DNA from: Victivallales bacterium
GTDB taxonomy: Bacteria; Verrucomicrobiota; Lentisphaeria; Oligosphaerales; Lenti-02
Direction of reading: 5' to 3'
Length of the DNA stretch: 15,589 nucleotides
Assembly (NCBI GenBank): GCA_018648945.1
Contig: JABGQJ010000102.1
Span: 1 to 15,589, forward strand
The notes under the pieces are model-generated. The model had not been told where the DNA came from. It made no database searches and worked only from the letters and a program-made list of their open reading frames with translations. How positions within the stretch are numbered: position 1 is the stretch's first letter; every line of letters starts with the position of its first letter. Shown piece after piece: positions 1 to 8,520 of this stretch. Made by a program: the position numbers and the translations under genes.

Positions 1-894
1 GCTCCAGGCCAAGCCCAGGGAACTGGCGCTCACATGTTCGTGCATGCCTGGGAGTTCAGCGCTGCCATGATAGAACATCAGGTACTTGCCAATGCCCGGC
101 TCAGCACGCAGGTCCAAGACCGTCCCGGCCGTCAGGCGCCGCCGCGCCCAGGGCCACACGCGGTGCCCCAGCTGAATCCGGTTCGGCGCCAGTTCGCGGA
201 ACTGCCGCAGGTCCGCCGTGGCCAGCAAGCCCATCCCGTCGGCGCCCGGTGAGTGCATCAGCAGATACTCGTCGTCGCGGATCAAAGCGCTGACATTCTC
301 GCCGCATTCGGTCCGCCCCACATACTCCCACTGCCGCAGGTCGCGGGACCGAGAGATGCTGGCCCCGTTCTGCTTGTAGAAGCACCACCAGAGGCCGGGA
401 TCGTCCTTGTCCTGCAACAGGTAGGGATCAATCATGCGACCCATGGCTTCCTCGGACACATGGTTGCCCTTCACCTGCAGCAGCTCCGCTTCGTCCCAGC
501 TCTCCAGATCGCGGCTGCGCGCGGTGTAGATGCGGCAGCTGTCGTCGCCAATGTAGCCACCGGGAGGCGTGGGGTAGGTCTGCAGGCACATCACCCATTC
601 CCTGCCCTCCCGGACCACATTGCCCGGGCTCGACCAGTTCGCAGGATCGCCGGGAACAGTGATCGGCCGGGGCGCAGTCCACGCCACCAGATCCCGGGAA
701 CGGATCTCGCTCACATGGCTCTGCATACCGCCCTCGGCCAGGGCATGGTTCTCGGTGAACCAAAGCCGGACCTCGCCATCCACCAGGAGGGCGGCGGGAT
801 CACGGTAGCTGACCTCCGGGGTGCCGGCGAGCACGCGGGGGTCGGGAATGCGGGAGAGGTCGAACACGGGGGGATTCCTCGCGATTGGCGACAT
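1..894 (-). CDS. GH43-like beta-propeller glycosidase, 3' end cut by window edge
   Basis: The minus-strand frame stays open from 894 to the left edge, giving 298 visible residues and no stop; the C-terminus lies outside the window. Residues 28-47 (YRDPAALLVDGEVRLWFTE) carry the Asp-Pro plus blade motif typical of the first blade of five-bladed beta-propeller glycosidases (GH43, GH32, GH130 and relatives). The pattern recurs at about 155-174 (MIDPYLLQD, then LWWCFYK), with SRSRDL/ARSRDL segments at blade ends. No signal peptide is visible, so the enzyme may be cytoplasmic, unlike the two genes before it. It follows the 687-aa glycosidase gene after 15 bp and is probably co-transcribed. The ATG at 894 lacks a clear ribosome site. 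An in-frame GTG at 867 has GAGGA about 8 bases upstream and may be the true start. The exact family and substrate cannot be read from the sequence. Confidence 0.82.
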   Translation of the reverse strand, partial: MSPIARNPPVFDLSRIPDPRVLAGTPEVSYRDPAALLVDGEVRLWFTENHALAEGGMQSHVSEIRSRDLVAWTAPRPITVPGDPANWSSPGNVVREGREWVMCLQTYPTPPGGYIGDDSCRIYTARSRDLESWDEAELLQVKGNHVSEEAMGRMIDPYLLQDKDDPGLWWCFYKQNGASISRSRDLRQWEYVGRTECGENVSALIRDDEYLLMHSPGADGMGLLATADLRQFRELAPNRIQLGHRVWPWARRRLTAGTVLDLRAEPGIGKYLMFYHGSAELPGMHEHVSASSLGLAWS

Positions 895-909
895 GTTGGG
901 GTCGGCTGG

Positions 910-2973
910 TCAGGGGCGGATCGAGACCCGGCCTCCCATCAGGTAGATGGGATTCTCGCCGAGTGCCACGCGCTCCCCCACATGGGTGGGGTTGCCCATG
1001 AGATCCCAAGCCTGAGTGACGCCCTTGACGCCGACTGTGGTCGGTTCTCCAGCACTCCAGACAATGGCCAATTGCGTGCCATCGGGTCGCCGCAGGCGCA
1101 AACCATGAGCATCGCCGAGATTCCATGGCTCGGGCTTGGTGCATCCCTGAGTCAGGGCGGCAAACACCGCGGCGGTCACCACGGCCGGTTTCGGCGCCCA
1201 GTTGAAGCCCTGGTGCCAGACCACGCCGAAGTTGTTCTCGTTGTATTCGCGCTTGAAGCCGTCGTTCTTGAAGTCGTACCAGTAGACGCGGTCCACGACG
1301 CCGGTTCCCCAGAGCAGGGAGAGGGTGCGAACCATCATGCGGGCCTGCTTGAACTCGTCCGAGCCGCGCGGGCCGGTGTGGGTTGGCCAGCCGATCTCGG
1401 TGACCCAGACGCGCTCGGGGGCGCCGCAGTCCTTGGCCAGCTTGGAGACGGCCAGGATCTCGCCTGCCAAGTCCGTCTCCTCGGGGGTTCTGGGGTACCG
1501 GTAGCTGTGGACGGAGAAGGAGTCCATGGCCTTGGCCCCGCCGCCGCGCATCATGCCTTCGATGTTCCTGATATGGCCCCCGCTGTGCTCGCCGCCGATC
1601 CCCACGACAGTGGCCTGGGGGTTGGCGCGCTTGATGGCCGCATGGCTGGCCTGGAGCAGGCGCGCGTAGTTCTCGGGTGAGTTGCTGCCCGGACGGCCGC
1701 GCATGCCGCACTTGACGGTCCATTCGTTCCATATCTCGTAAGTATCGACCCGGTCGGCGAGTTCCTTCACGAGGAACCCGGAATAGCGGGCGAACCCCGC
1801 GATCGCCCCCTCGGAATTGGGGAAGCCGCCGTCGTCGTAGTGGCGGTTGGCGTAGTCGAGGATCAGCAGGGGCTCGATGCCTAGCTTCCGGGACCTGGCC
1901 AGATAGGCGGCCTGTCTCGGGTCGATGGCGAAGCGTCCCTTCTCCTTCTCGACGCTGCCCCAAGAGAGCTCGTCGCGCAGATGGCCAAAGCCGTAGCGGG
2001 CGAACAGGTCCAGCCCCTCACTCGGCCAAGCCGTGACCCGCTGGAAGTGCGTGCAGAAGCCTAGGAAGTCATTGCGCTTGCCGGTGGGGGCGGGCAGGGC
2101 CGCACAGCGGAAGATCCGTCGGTCCACGACCGCATCGCCCTGGCGCAGTTCGAGAATGCACTGGTAGTAGCCAGACTTGCCGAGAGTGGCCGAAGCAATC
2201 GGGCCCGTGCCCTTGCCGACCACGTTGCCGAAGAAATCCCGCCACTCCCAAGTCACGGTGTCGCCGGAGCCGGTGGCCCGCAGCGACACGCGGTTGCCGG
2301 GCTGGTAGAGGTTCCCCAGCCGGAGCTGGTCGACCTCCACCTTCAGTTCGCCGGTGCGTTTGCGCTCGCGGACCAATGCGACATCATCGAGCCAGAGGGT
2401 GCAGTTGCCCTTGAAGCCGGCCTTCGGGCGGTCGCCGACGATGGCTTGCAGCATGCAGGGGTAGTCCAGCTTGTGGTTGCCGTCGCCGCCCCAGGAGCCG
2501 CTCTGGGAGCTGATCTTGGTGGCCACGTAGCACCATTCCTTGCTTGGGTCGCCGGCATAGTCGCGAGGCAGATTCATCTGATGGGTTTCGCCGCTCTTGT
2601 CCGCGATCCGCATGCGAAGGGAGACGGGGGTGCCGGTCCAGCGGAACCAGAAGCCGACGCCGATGCCGGGCTTCTCGATCACCGCACCCGGCCCGACATT
2701 GATGTACTCCAGTTTCTTCTCGCCGCCGAATACGGCATCCACCCGCAACGACGCCCTGCTGGCGCGCGCGACTTTCTGGTCGAGCGCCTGGGTGGTCTTT
2801 GGCTGCTGGCCCCCGTTGGTTGCTTTCCAGGTGCCCATGCCATCCTCGAAGGTCGAGAGCACGCGCACCGTCTCGAACCGGTCCGCACTCGTCCGGTCCA
2901 CTTCCGGGCAGCGGATGGGCTCCCAGGCGAGGACGGGAAGGGCAAAGGTGGCGGCAAGAATGGCTCGGTACAT
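910..2973 (-). CDS. Secreted clan GH-A glycoside hydrolase (GH39/GH5-like)
   Basis: This 687-aa protein has a short signal peptide ending near VLA at residues 14-16, so it is probably exported. Residues about 38-205 form a beta-sandwich-like region beginning STFEDGMGTW, which resembles carbohydrate-binding modules, and about 210-295 look like an Ig-like domain. The catalytic TIM barrel spans about 300-610. EIWNEW places the likely acid/base at Glu417, and VWVTEIGW places the likely nucleophile at Glu526; this pair is characteristic of retaining clan GH-A enzymes such as GH39 xylosidases and GH5-type glycanases. A small C-terminal beta-domain follows, with WDLMGN and NPIYLMG. The start is supported by AAGGAG at 2979-2984, five bases upstream. 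It is the second gene of the minus-strand set, 39 bp after the 1448-aa glycosidase and 15 bp before the propeller enzyme. The substrate is unknown. Confidence 0.88.
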   Translation of the reverse strand: MYRAILAATFALPVLAWEPIRCPEVDRTSADRFETVRVLSTFEDGMGTWKATNGGQQPKTTQALDQKVARASRASLRVDAVFGGEKKLEYINVGPGAVIEKPGIGVGFWFRWTGTPVSLRMRIADKSGETHQMNLPRDYAGDPSKEWCYVATKISSQSGSWGGDGNHKLDYPCMLQAIVGDRPKAGFKGNCTLWLDDVALVRERKRTGELKVEVDQLRLGNLYQPGNRVSLRATGSGDTVTWEWRDFFGNVVGKGTGPIASATLGKSGYYQCILELRQGDAVVDRRIFRCAALPAPTGKRNDFLGFCTHFQRVTAWPSEGLDLFARYGFGHLRDELSWGSVEKEKGRFAIDPRQAAYLARSRKLGIEPLLILDYANRHYDDGGFPNSEGAIAGFARYSGFLVKELADRVDTYEIWNEWTVKCGMRGRPGSNSPENYARLLQASHAAIKRANPQATVVGIGGEHSGGHIRNIEGMMRGGGAKAMDSFSVHSYRYPRTPEETDLAGEILAVSKLAKDCGAPERVWVTEIGWPTHTGPRGSDEFKQARMMVRTLSLLWGTGVVDRVYWYDFKNDGFKREYNENNFGVVWHQGFNWAPKPAVVTAAVFAALTQGCTKPEPWNLGDAHGLRLRRPDGTQLAIVWSAGEPTTVGVKGVTQAWDLMGNPTHVGERVALGENPIYLMGGRVSIRP

Positions 2974-2978
2974 GATAG

Positions 2979-2984
2979 CTCCTT
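2979..2984 (-). promoter_or_regulatory. Ribosome binding site of the 687-aa glycosidase
   Basis: Read on the minus strand, AAGGAG lies five bases before the ATG at 2973. It fixes this start and shows translation independent of the upstream gene, which ends at 3013. Confidence 0.75.
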
Positions 2985-3012
2985 AGAGCGCTGGGGTACG
3001 GTTCGCAGCAGT

Positions 3013-6000
3013 CTAGGGTTGGGGTGTTCGCGAGTCCAGGGCGACGGTGAGGGCGGAGTCGGCGGGGATGTGGCCGGGGGCGTAGGCCTTGAACTGGAGG
3101 CTGACTAGATGGAGTCGGCCCGGGGTCTGGGCGGTGGGGTAGTGGAGTCCGGCCGTGCCACGGGGGCCTTCGGGGCAGTTCAGCAGGAAGATGCCCGGCT
3201 CGGCCTCGGGTATGTCGAGGTAGTCTGTGCTGCGCTCGTGGCGACCGTCGACGACGCGGCGGACGCGGACGCGGAGCTGGCCGCCGGGGACGGGCTGGCC
3301 GTTGGCATTGGTCAGGCGGACGCGCGCCTGCACGGGGCTGCCGGCGGGGACAAGGGTGGTGGTTGGCTGGGTGTCGGCGAAGAGGCGGGGAAGGGGCGCG
3401 CGTTCGACTTGCCCAAAGCGGCAGCAGTTGACGATGAAGCGGCTGAGCCGCTCGAGCCCGCAGGCGGTGTCGCGGTCGTACAAGCGATGGCTGAGGCCGG
3501 AGCGGGTCACGCGCCCGTGGACTTCCAGGACCTCGCCGATGGCCCCGCCGAGGAGGACGATCCGGGCTGGGCCGCGCTCCCAAGCCAGGGCGACGGCGGC
3601 GCCGTTGGCGGCGGTGGCCAAGGGTTTGGCGGTGGGTGAGGAGAGCTCGCGAACGCGGAGCGCGGCGGAGTCGGCCATCTTGGGCTGGAACTTGCGGATC
3701 ACATCCAGGTCGGCTCCGCCCAGGCGGCGAACGGGGACGGGTTGGCGGAGGGCAGCCACGACCGGCAGGGGCTCGGACAGGGGGTGTGATGGGCCGAGGG
3801 TGACGGGGTAGGCTTGCTGGAGGGTTGGGTTGGCTTGCCAGCAGGGGAGACTGATGACGAGGTGCACGCCCTGGCCGATGAGTGTCTCGACCAGTTGTTG
3901 CTCTGCCGGCTGCAGCTCGCGGGCGGTGTCAAGGATGACCGCGGAGAGCTTCTCCCAGGCTGGGCGGCGCTTGCCGTCCGGGGTGAGGAACTCGGTCGGG
4001 TTGAGCTCTTCGCGGGTGTCGTCGCCGCTGAACACATGGCCGCGGGCGGCGAGTTCCAGCAGATAGCGCTCATATCCCCGGCGCAGCTTCTTGTCGGTAA
4101 GCGCCACGACGCGGCTCATGGCCCCCTCAAGCTCGTTCATTTCGACCATCGCCGACGCGGCTTCCGCCAAACGCTTGGCGCCGCGTTCGTAGGCCACGGT
4201 GCTCGGGGCGCTGAGGGCGACGAGGAGCCGATTGGGGTTCTTCGGGTTCAGGCGGTGCCGAATCAGAGGTTCGTCGTTCTCGTTGCTGGCCAGATCGGCG
4301 GGGGGAACGGGCAGCTTCTCAGGCACGGGGTCATCGGGATGGAGCAGGACGATATCGTGCTGGGGTACGGGATACATGCTCCCGCCGGACACGGGGCCGA
4401 CCTTGACTTCCTTGCCCAGCCGGGACAGGGCATCACGCAGTTTCGCAGCGAGTTTCCCGGCCTGTGGGGAATGGCGGATGGCGACGGAGCCGGGTGAGTT
4501 GGCGATCACGTAGAGGGGGCTGTGGAAGGCCTGCATGGAGCGGAAGCAGGGGCCGCGCACGGCTTCGTGCGGGCCGACGAGAGGGACATGGTCGGCGGTG
4601 CGGCCGCCACCGAACTGGGAGTGTTTGGGGCGGTTCTTGTAGGCTTGCTCGCGGGTCTGGGTGGTGAGGTCCTCGAAGGGGGCGATGACCCAGTTCATGG
4701 TGAACTCGGAGGAGCCGACGATGCCGGGGGTCTGGATCATGGCGCGCCAGTAGCGTTCCAGATAGTAGGCGGCGCCGCGACGGGTGACGCCGCCGACGCC
4801 CGACGTGGCCCAGGAGTACTTGGGCCCCATCCACTCGGTGATGAAGAGCGGGCGGTTGCAGACGACGGCTTCGCGGGCCAGTTCGGCAAGGTCGCGGGCG
4901 ACTTCGTCTTGGCGGCCATGGTAGCGCCCGGTGTACTGGTTGATGCCGGAGATGTCCTCGTGGGGCAGGGGCGGCACGGTCCGGAAGGAGCTGGCCCGCA
5001 CGTACATTACCGGCGAGCGCTTGGCATAGACGCTGCTCAACAGCTCGGCCCCGATATCGAGCGGCTGGTAGAGCGCGCCGGGGAAGGCGTCGGAGAGGCT
5101 GGCGCCCCAGATGGACAACTCCACCTCATTACCCGCCTGGGCTACGGCTTGGAAGGGACGGTTGGCATGGGGCGAGAGCATGCGGAAGAGAGTGGTGTAG
5201 TGGTCGCGGAAGACGGCGACATCGTCCCACCCGGCGAGGCTCCGGTAGTTGGGGGAGAGAGAGTGCAGGAAGGGCACGCCAAGCTGGTCGCGGATGTCCC
5301 AGGAGGCGGGGCGGTTGTGGAGGCCATACCGGCGCAGGCCGTCGACCCAGAGGTCGTCGAGGAGCCGATGCCCCTCCTGGATGACGGCGGTCGTATTGCT
5401 CCAGTTGTAGACGGCCATGCGGGCGAACCAGGCGCGGCCGTTCTCGCGCATGGTCCAGTCCGGCTGGCGACGGTGGCGGAGGTGGCGGAGGGTGGGGTTG
5501 ATGGGGCTTGGGGAGACGGTCACGATTCCGGGCTGGATCTGTTGGTTGATACGGGCGAGAGTCCTGCCGTCTTTGACCATGGCAAGTTGCAGATTGCAGG
5601 TGCGGGGACGGCGGTTCGACCAGCAGGAGGGGGGGGGAATGTAGAGCGCCAACTCCTGGTTGGCTGCCGCTCCTCCCCCGGTCACCCGCTCGCCCCCATC
5701 GACCACCTCGCCTACCAGACGCGCTCCGGGGACTGGGTCGGCGACCCGGGCAACCACCGCCACGCCGGTGGGAGAGGCTCGGAATCGCCAGGTGATCTTC
5801 TCCGGGAGCAATGGCTCTCCGGTTGCCCCGGGGGGCATGTATGTCGGTATGGGGAGCCCAGCGTGTCCTCCACGAGGGGACAGAAACACTCCCTTGCCGC
5901 CTCGGATGCCAGTCAGAACGTCCTCGGCCGCTGCAGCCTGGTCTCGCATCGAATAGAGTGCCAAGCGTGCCTGGTGGACGGCGGCAAGGGCTTGATCCAG

Positions 6001-7359
6001 CAAGCGGGTGCGCACGACGTCTTCGGGCGGGGGCCAGCCGAGGCGGACGTCGCCGATGTCGAGCGCGAAGTCGGCTGCCTGTCCTGGTGCATTCTCCAGG
6101 CGGAAGGTGATGCCGATGACGGAGGTGGGCGTGTAGCGGACCTTGCGCGCGGGGTTGGCCACGTCGAAGCGGAGGGTCCGCCACTTGCCCTCGGGCATGG
6201 CATCGGGGTGGAAATCGGCCCAGGATTCGCCGTCGGGGTTGTCCATGTAGAGGCGTAGCAGGAGGGGGAACTCGCTGTTCAGGGGGACCTTGGGGAAGCG
6301 GACATCGACCTCCAGGCGCCGACCGACCACGGGGAAGGCGGCGGGGAGCTTGGTGTTTAGGAATACGGTTTGGCGGCCCTTGTCGACGAAGCGGACGGGG
6401 AGGCGCAGGAAGCGCTTGCCACCCTCGGTCTCCAGGGTCGGGGGGGATTGCTCGACCGCCGAATAGAGAATGGAGCCGCTGATGGCGACGTCCTCGGCGG
6501 TCAGGTCGATGGTGTCGACGGGCTTGGCGGCTAGCTCGCGCACCATCGCGTCGAAGGCGGCGGCGGTCAGGGGCTGGTAGTCGTCGGGGATCGGTGTCGG
6601 CTCGAAATGCCAGGGGAGCAGCGACACGTCAGACGACCTCTTTCCACCAGCGGCGAATGCCCGGGCGGCAGACGTGGCGAGTGGCTCCATGAAGCGTAAC
6701 CACTCTTGGGCCTGCAGGGCGTCGCGCTCGAGCTTCCGGCGTTCGTAGTGCCAGCGGGCGAGGAGGTCGTTGATGCGTTGGCGCTGCAGCTCGCGGGGCG
6801 CGAAGACCGGGCGCAGGTCGTCCTGGTCGGCGGTGTAGATGGGGCCACCGGGTTCGAGGCGGATCTGGTCGAGGCGGAACCGCCCTTCCCCTTCGCCGCC
6901 GCTCGACGGCACGACCTGGAACTGGATCACGTCCCCGAGGTCCGGCTTCTCATCGCGCTTCGCCTCATCGCCCCGGAAGAAGGCAAAGTCCGCTGTCGTC
7001 AGGCTGTGCTCCTGCCACTCGGGGGTCAGGTCGATGGTCTGGCTCTGCCATTCGGTGCCATCCCGTCCCAGGAAACGCACCATCATGAGTCCGGGCCCGT
7101 CGGCGTCGCGGCGGCAGTGGAAGCGGACCTGTTTGAGGCCGGGGATGGGGTGGAACATGGGCCAGTTGAAGCGCGCCCAGTTGCCGCGCTCATGGACCAG
7201 AAGGAAGCTGTTGGCGGTCCCTGCCGCGCCGGGCGCTGTCGGTTGCACCGACCGCGCGTTCGACAGCCGCCCGATCTGGTAACGCAGGCGCGGAGCATCC
7301 GCCGACAGGCAGGAGAGTGAGAGGAAGAGGGTAGCGAGACAGGCATGTAACAAGCGCAA
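3013..7359 (-). CDS. Very large secreted multidomain glycoside hydrolase (clan GH-A-like)
   Basis: The frame can be extended to a TTG at 7410, but I choose the TTG at 7359. It gives a clean signal peptide (MRLLHACLATLFLSLSCLSADA) and has GAGG nine bases upstream. The mature part is about 1425 aa. Numbering from 7359: a first beta-sandwich at about 45-175; a helical, charged linker at 185-235; a second beta-sandwich at 290-440 resembling glycosidase-associated sugar-binding domains; a barrel-like region at 600-900; a Rossmann-like segment at 955-1290 that recalls the GATase-like domain of large beta-galactosidases; and a C-terminal Ig/macroglobulin-like domain at 1330-1448. In the barrel, AGNEVEL (Glu745) and FITEWMGP (Glu842) are likely acid/base and nucleophile. 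It heads the minus-strand operon. The closest family might be GH42 or GH2, but I cannot assign it. Confidence 0.82.
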   Translation of the reverse strand: MRLLHACLATLFLSLSCLSADAPRLRYQIGRLSNARSVQPTAPGAAGTANSFLLVHERGNWARFNWPMFHPIPGLKQVRFHCRRDADGPGLMMVRFLGRDGTEWQSQTIDLTPEWQEHSLTTADFAFFRGDEAKRDEKPDLGDVIQFQVVPSSGGEGEGRFRLDQIRLEPGGPIYTADQDDLRPVFAPRELQRQRINDLLARWHYERRKLERDALQAQEWLRFMEPLATSAARAFAAGGKRSSDVSLLPWHFEPTPIPDDYQPLTAAAFDAMVRELAAKPVDTIDLTAEDVAISGSILYSAVEQSPPTLETEGGKRFLRLPVRFVDKGRQTVFLNTKLPAAFPVVGRRLEVDVRFPKVPLNSEFPLLLRLYMDNPDGESWADFHPDAMPEGKWRTLRFDVANPARKVRYTPTSVIGITFRLENAPGQAADFALDIGDVRLGWPPPEDVVRTRLLDQALAAVHQARLALYSMRDQAAAAEDVLTGIRGGKGVFLSPRGGHAGLPIPTYMPPGATGEPLLPEKITWRFRASPTGVAVVARVADPVPGARLVGEVVDGGERVTGGGAAANQELALYIPPPSCWSNRRPRTCNLQLAMVKDGRTLARINQQIQPGIVTVSPSPINPTLRHLRHRRQPDWTMRENGRAWFARMAVYNWSNTTAVIQEGHRLLDDLWVDGLRRYGLHNRPASWDIRDQLGVPFLHSLSPNYRSLAGWDDVAVFRDHYTTLFRMLSPHANRPFQAVAQAGNEVELSIWGASLSDAFPGALYQPLDIGAELLSSVYAKRSPVMYVRASSFRTVPPLPHEDISGINQYTGRYHGRQDEVARDLAELAREAVVCNRPLFITEWMGPKYSWATSGVGGVTRRGAAYYLERYWRAMIQTPGIVGSSEFTMNWVIAPFEDLTTQTREQAYKNRPKHSQFGGGRTADHVPLVGPHEAVRGPCFRSMQAFHSPLYVIANSPGSVAIRHSPQAGKLAAKLRDALSRLGKEVKVGPVSGGSMYPVPQHDIVLLHPDDPVPEKLPVPPADLASNENDEPLIRHRLNPKNPNRLLVALSAPSTVAYERGAKRLAEAASAMVEMNELEGAMSRVVALTDKKLRRGYERYLLELAARGHVFSGDDTREELNPTEFLTPDGKRRPAWEKLSAVILDTARELQPAEQQLVETLIGQGVHLVISLPCWQANPTLQQAYPVTLGPSHPLSEPLPVVAALRQPVPVRRLGGADLDVIRKFQPKMADSAALRVRELSSPTAKPLATAANGAAVALAWERGPARIVLLGGAIGEVLEVHGRVTRSGLSHRLYDRDTACGLERLSRFIVNCCRFGQVERAPLPRLFADTQPTTTLVPAGSPVQARVRLTNANGQPVPGGQLRVRVRRVVDGRHERSTDYLDIPEAEPGIFLLNCPEGPRGTAGLHYPTAQTPGRLHLVSLQFKAYAPGHIPADSALTVALDSRTPQP

Positions 7360-7368
7360 GAGCGAGTA

Positions 7369-7372
7369 CCTC
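7369..7372 (-). promoter_or_regulatory. Weak ribosome site that decides the TTG start at 7359
   Basis: On the minus strand GAGG stands nine bases before TTG at 7359. The longer reading from 7410 has no comparable site and would add 17 polar residues before the hydrophobic signal sequence. Confidence 0.45.
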
Positions 7373-7409
7373 GGTGGGCTGGCGTTCCGGTCGGAGGGGG
7401 CGACCCACA

Positions 7410-7430
7410 ATTTGCCCCGTATTTGCCCCG
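7410..7430. promoter_or_regulatory. Direct repeat, candidate operator in a divergent control region
   Basis: ATTTGCCCCG occurs at 7410-7419 and again at 7421-7430, a period of 11 bp, about one helical turn. It sits in the 173-bp gap between the glycosidase operon and the PHP gene. Read on the minus strand it lies just downstream of a TTGGCA (7438-7433) that could be a -35 box for the operon. Such phased repeats are typical of regulator binding sites. No regulator gene is visible next to it, so the role is inferred. Confidence 0.35.
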
Positions 7431-7451
7431 CGTGCCAATCCAGACGGTCGG

Positions 7452-7480
7452 TTGCTCCGGGCCAATCGGGCAGGTACAGT
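7452..7480 (+). promoter_or_regulatory. Candidate sigma-70 promoter for the PHP gene
   Basis: TTGCTC at 7452-7457 and TACAGT at 7475-7480 are separated by 17 bp. Matches to the consensus are partial. Transcription would start near 7487, about 45 bases before the start codon. Confidence 0.3.
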
Positions 7481-7532
7481 CGGGCGTGCGTCGCCAGAAA
7501 GAAAACTCGAGTTCGGACCAGGAGCGAGCCCC

Positions 7533-8339
7533 ATGCGTATCGACCACGATGTTCATGTCCACACCTTCCTCTCGGCGTGCAGCAGCGATCCGCTGGCAGA
7601 GCCGAAGGCGATTCTGAAGCAGGCGGAGGAGTGCGGGATCAAGCTGATCGGCTTTGCGGATCACCTGTGGGATCCGGCCTGTCCGGGCGCGATGGCGTGG
7701 TACGTGCCGCAGAACCCGGCCCATGTGGCCCAGATCCGAAAGCAAATGCCCGAGGAGACCGGCGTACGGGTGCTGTTCGGTGCCGAGAGCGAGTATTGCG
7801 GCAGCGGCAAGGTGGGAATCTCCCAGGCCACGGTCGACACCTTGGACTTCGTGCTGCTGCCCATGAGCCATTTCCACATGCGAGGCTTCGTCTTCCCCCC
7901 CGAGTTGGAGGACCCCGCCGGGATCGGGGCTCTGATGGTGGAACGCTTCCAGGAACTGATTGCCTTGGGATTGGCTACAGGAGTCGCCCATCCATTCCTG
8001 CCCTGCGGCCATACAGAGAAGACCGACGACATCCTCGCCTCGATTTCCGACGACCAGTTCCAGCAGTGCTTCCGGGCAGCTGCCCAGGCTGGGGTCAGCA
8101 TCGAGATCACCACCGGCTTCTTCCCCTCCTTGCGGGGCAAGGGTCCGCAACCCGGCTGGCAGGACGACGCGTTCATGCGGATGTTGGCACTGGCCAGGGA
8201 CTGCGGCTGTCCCTTCCACTTCGCCAGCGATTCCCATTCCCTCGCTGGGATCGGCAGCGTGCTCGGGCTCGCCCCCTTCGTGGATGAACTCGGACTCACC
8301 GAGGACCACATCCATCCCCGGTTCCGGAGCGACTCCTAG
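7533..8339 (+). CDS. PHP-domain metal-dependent phosphoesterase (histidinol-phosphatase-like)
   Basis: This 268-aa protein covers a full PHP domain. Metal-binding motifs are in the expected order: HVH at 8-10, GFADH (His44), GAESEY (Glu85/Glu87), SHFH (His113/His115), GVAHP (His153) and ASDSH (Asp233/His235). PHP proteins use a di- or trinuclear metal centre to hydrolyse phosphate esters; HisJ-type members dephosphorylate histidinol phosphate, while others act on nucleotides or unknown substrates. No signal peptide is seen, so it is cytoplasmic. The frame extends upstream to 7374, but the ATG at 7533 has AGGAG at 7520-7524 and begins directly at the first metal motif. It is divergent from the glycosidase operon and is followed by tRNA-His. 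The true substrate is open, and no other his genes are in view. Confidence 0.88.
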   Translation: MRIDHDVHVHTFLSACSSDPLAEPKAILKQAEECGIKLIGFADHLWDPACPGAMAWYVPQNPAHVAQIRKQMPEETGVRVLFGAESEYCGSGKVGISQATVDTLDFVLLPMSHFHMRGFVFPPELEDPAGIGALMVERFQELIALGLATGVAHPFLPCGHTEKTDDILASISDDQFQQCFRAAAQAGVSIEITTGFFPSLRGKGPQPGWQDDAFMRMLALARDCGCPFHFASDSHSLAGIGSVLGLAPFVDELGLTEDHIHPRFRSDS

Positions 8340-8372
8340 CCGATTTCCGCCCCGAATCCACTACAGATCCAC

Positions 8373-8402
8373 TTGCAATCACCGCCAGATGGCGGATAGT
8401 AT
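8373..8402 (+). promoter_or_regulatory. Candidate tRNA-His promoter with palindromic spacer
   Basis: TTGCAA at 8373-8378 and TAGTAT at 8397-8402 are 18 bp apart (alternatively GATAGT at 8395-8400, 16 bp). The spacer holds a perfect palindrome, CCGCCAGATGGCGG, at 8382-8395. The predicted transcript has a leader of roughly 30 bases before the tRNA. Confidence 0.35.
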
Positions 8403-8442
8403 AAGTCCGTCTTCAAGATGGCGTCCCGATTTGTCTTTATGT

Positions 8443-8520
8443 GGTGGTTGTAGCTCAGTTGGTTAGAGCGCCTGGTTGTGGCCCAGGAGGTCGGGGGTTC
8501 AATTCCCCTCATCCACCCCA
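8443..8520 (+). tRNA. tRNA-His (anticodon GTG)
   Basis: A full cloverleaf can be drawn. The acceptor strand is 8444-8450 paired with 8510-8516; the D arm is GCTC/GAGC; the anticodon stem is CCTGG/CCAGG around loop TTGTGGC, with GTG at 8478-8480; the T arm is GGGGG-TTCAATT-CCCCT. An encoded G at 8443 (position -1) and discriminator C at 8517 are the known identity marks of bacterial tRNA-His. CCA is encoded at 8518-8520. The acceptor stem has a T-T mismatch at pair 5-68 (8448 with 8512). It lies 103 bp after the PHP gene, on the same strand, and its last base is also the first base of a long hairpin. Confidence 0.96.

Noticed and set aside
253..1680. Plus-strand open frame of 475 codons
   Set aside because: It is antisense to two clear glycosidase genes with catalytic motifs, and its protein is low in recognisable structure. 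Long shadow frames are expected at this GC content.
4522..6258. Plus-strand open frame of 578 codons
   Set aside because: It lies wholly antisense to the giant glycosidase, is rich in Gly/Val/Asp repeats of a shadow type, and has no domain.
7083..8315. Minus-strand frame of 410 codons over the PHP gene
   Set aside because: It opposes the PHP metal-binding motifs and overlaps the start of the glycosidase gene in another frame.
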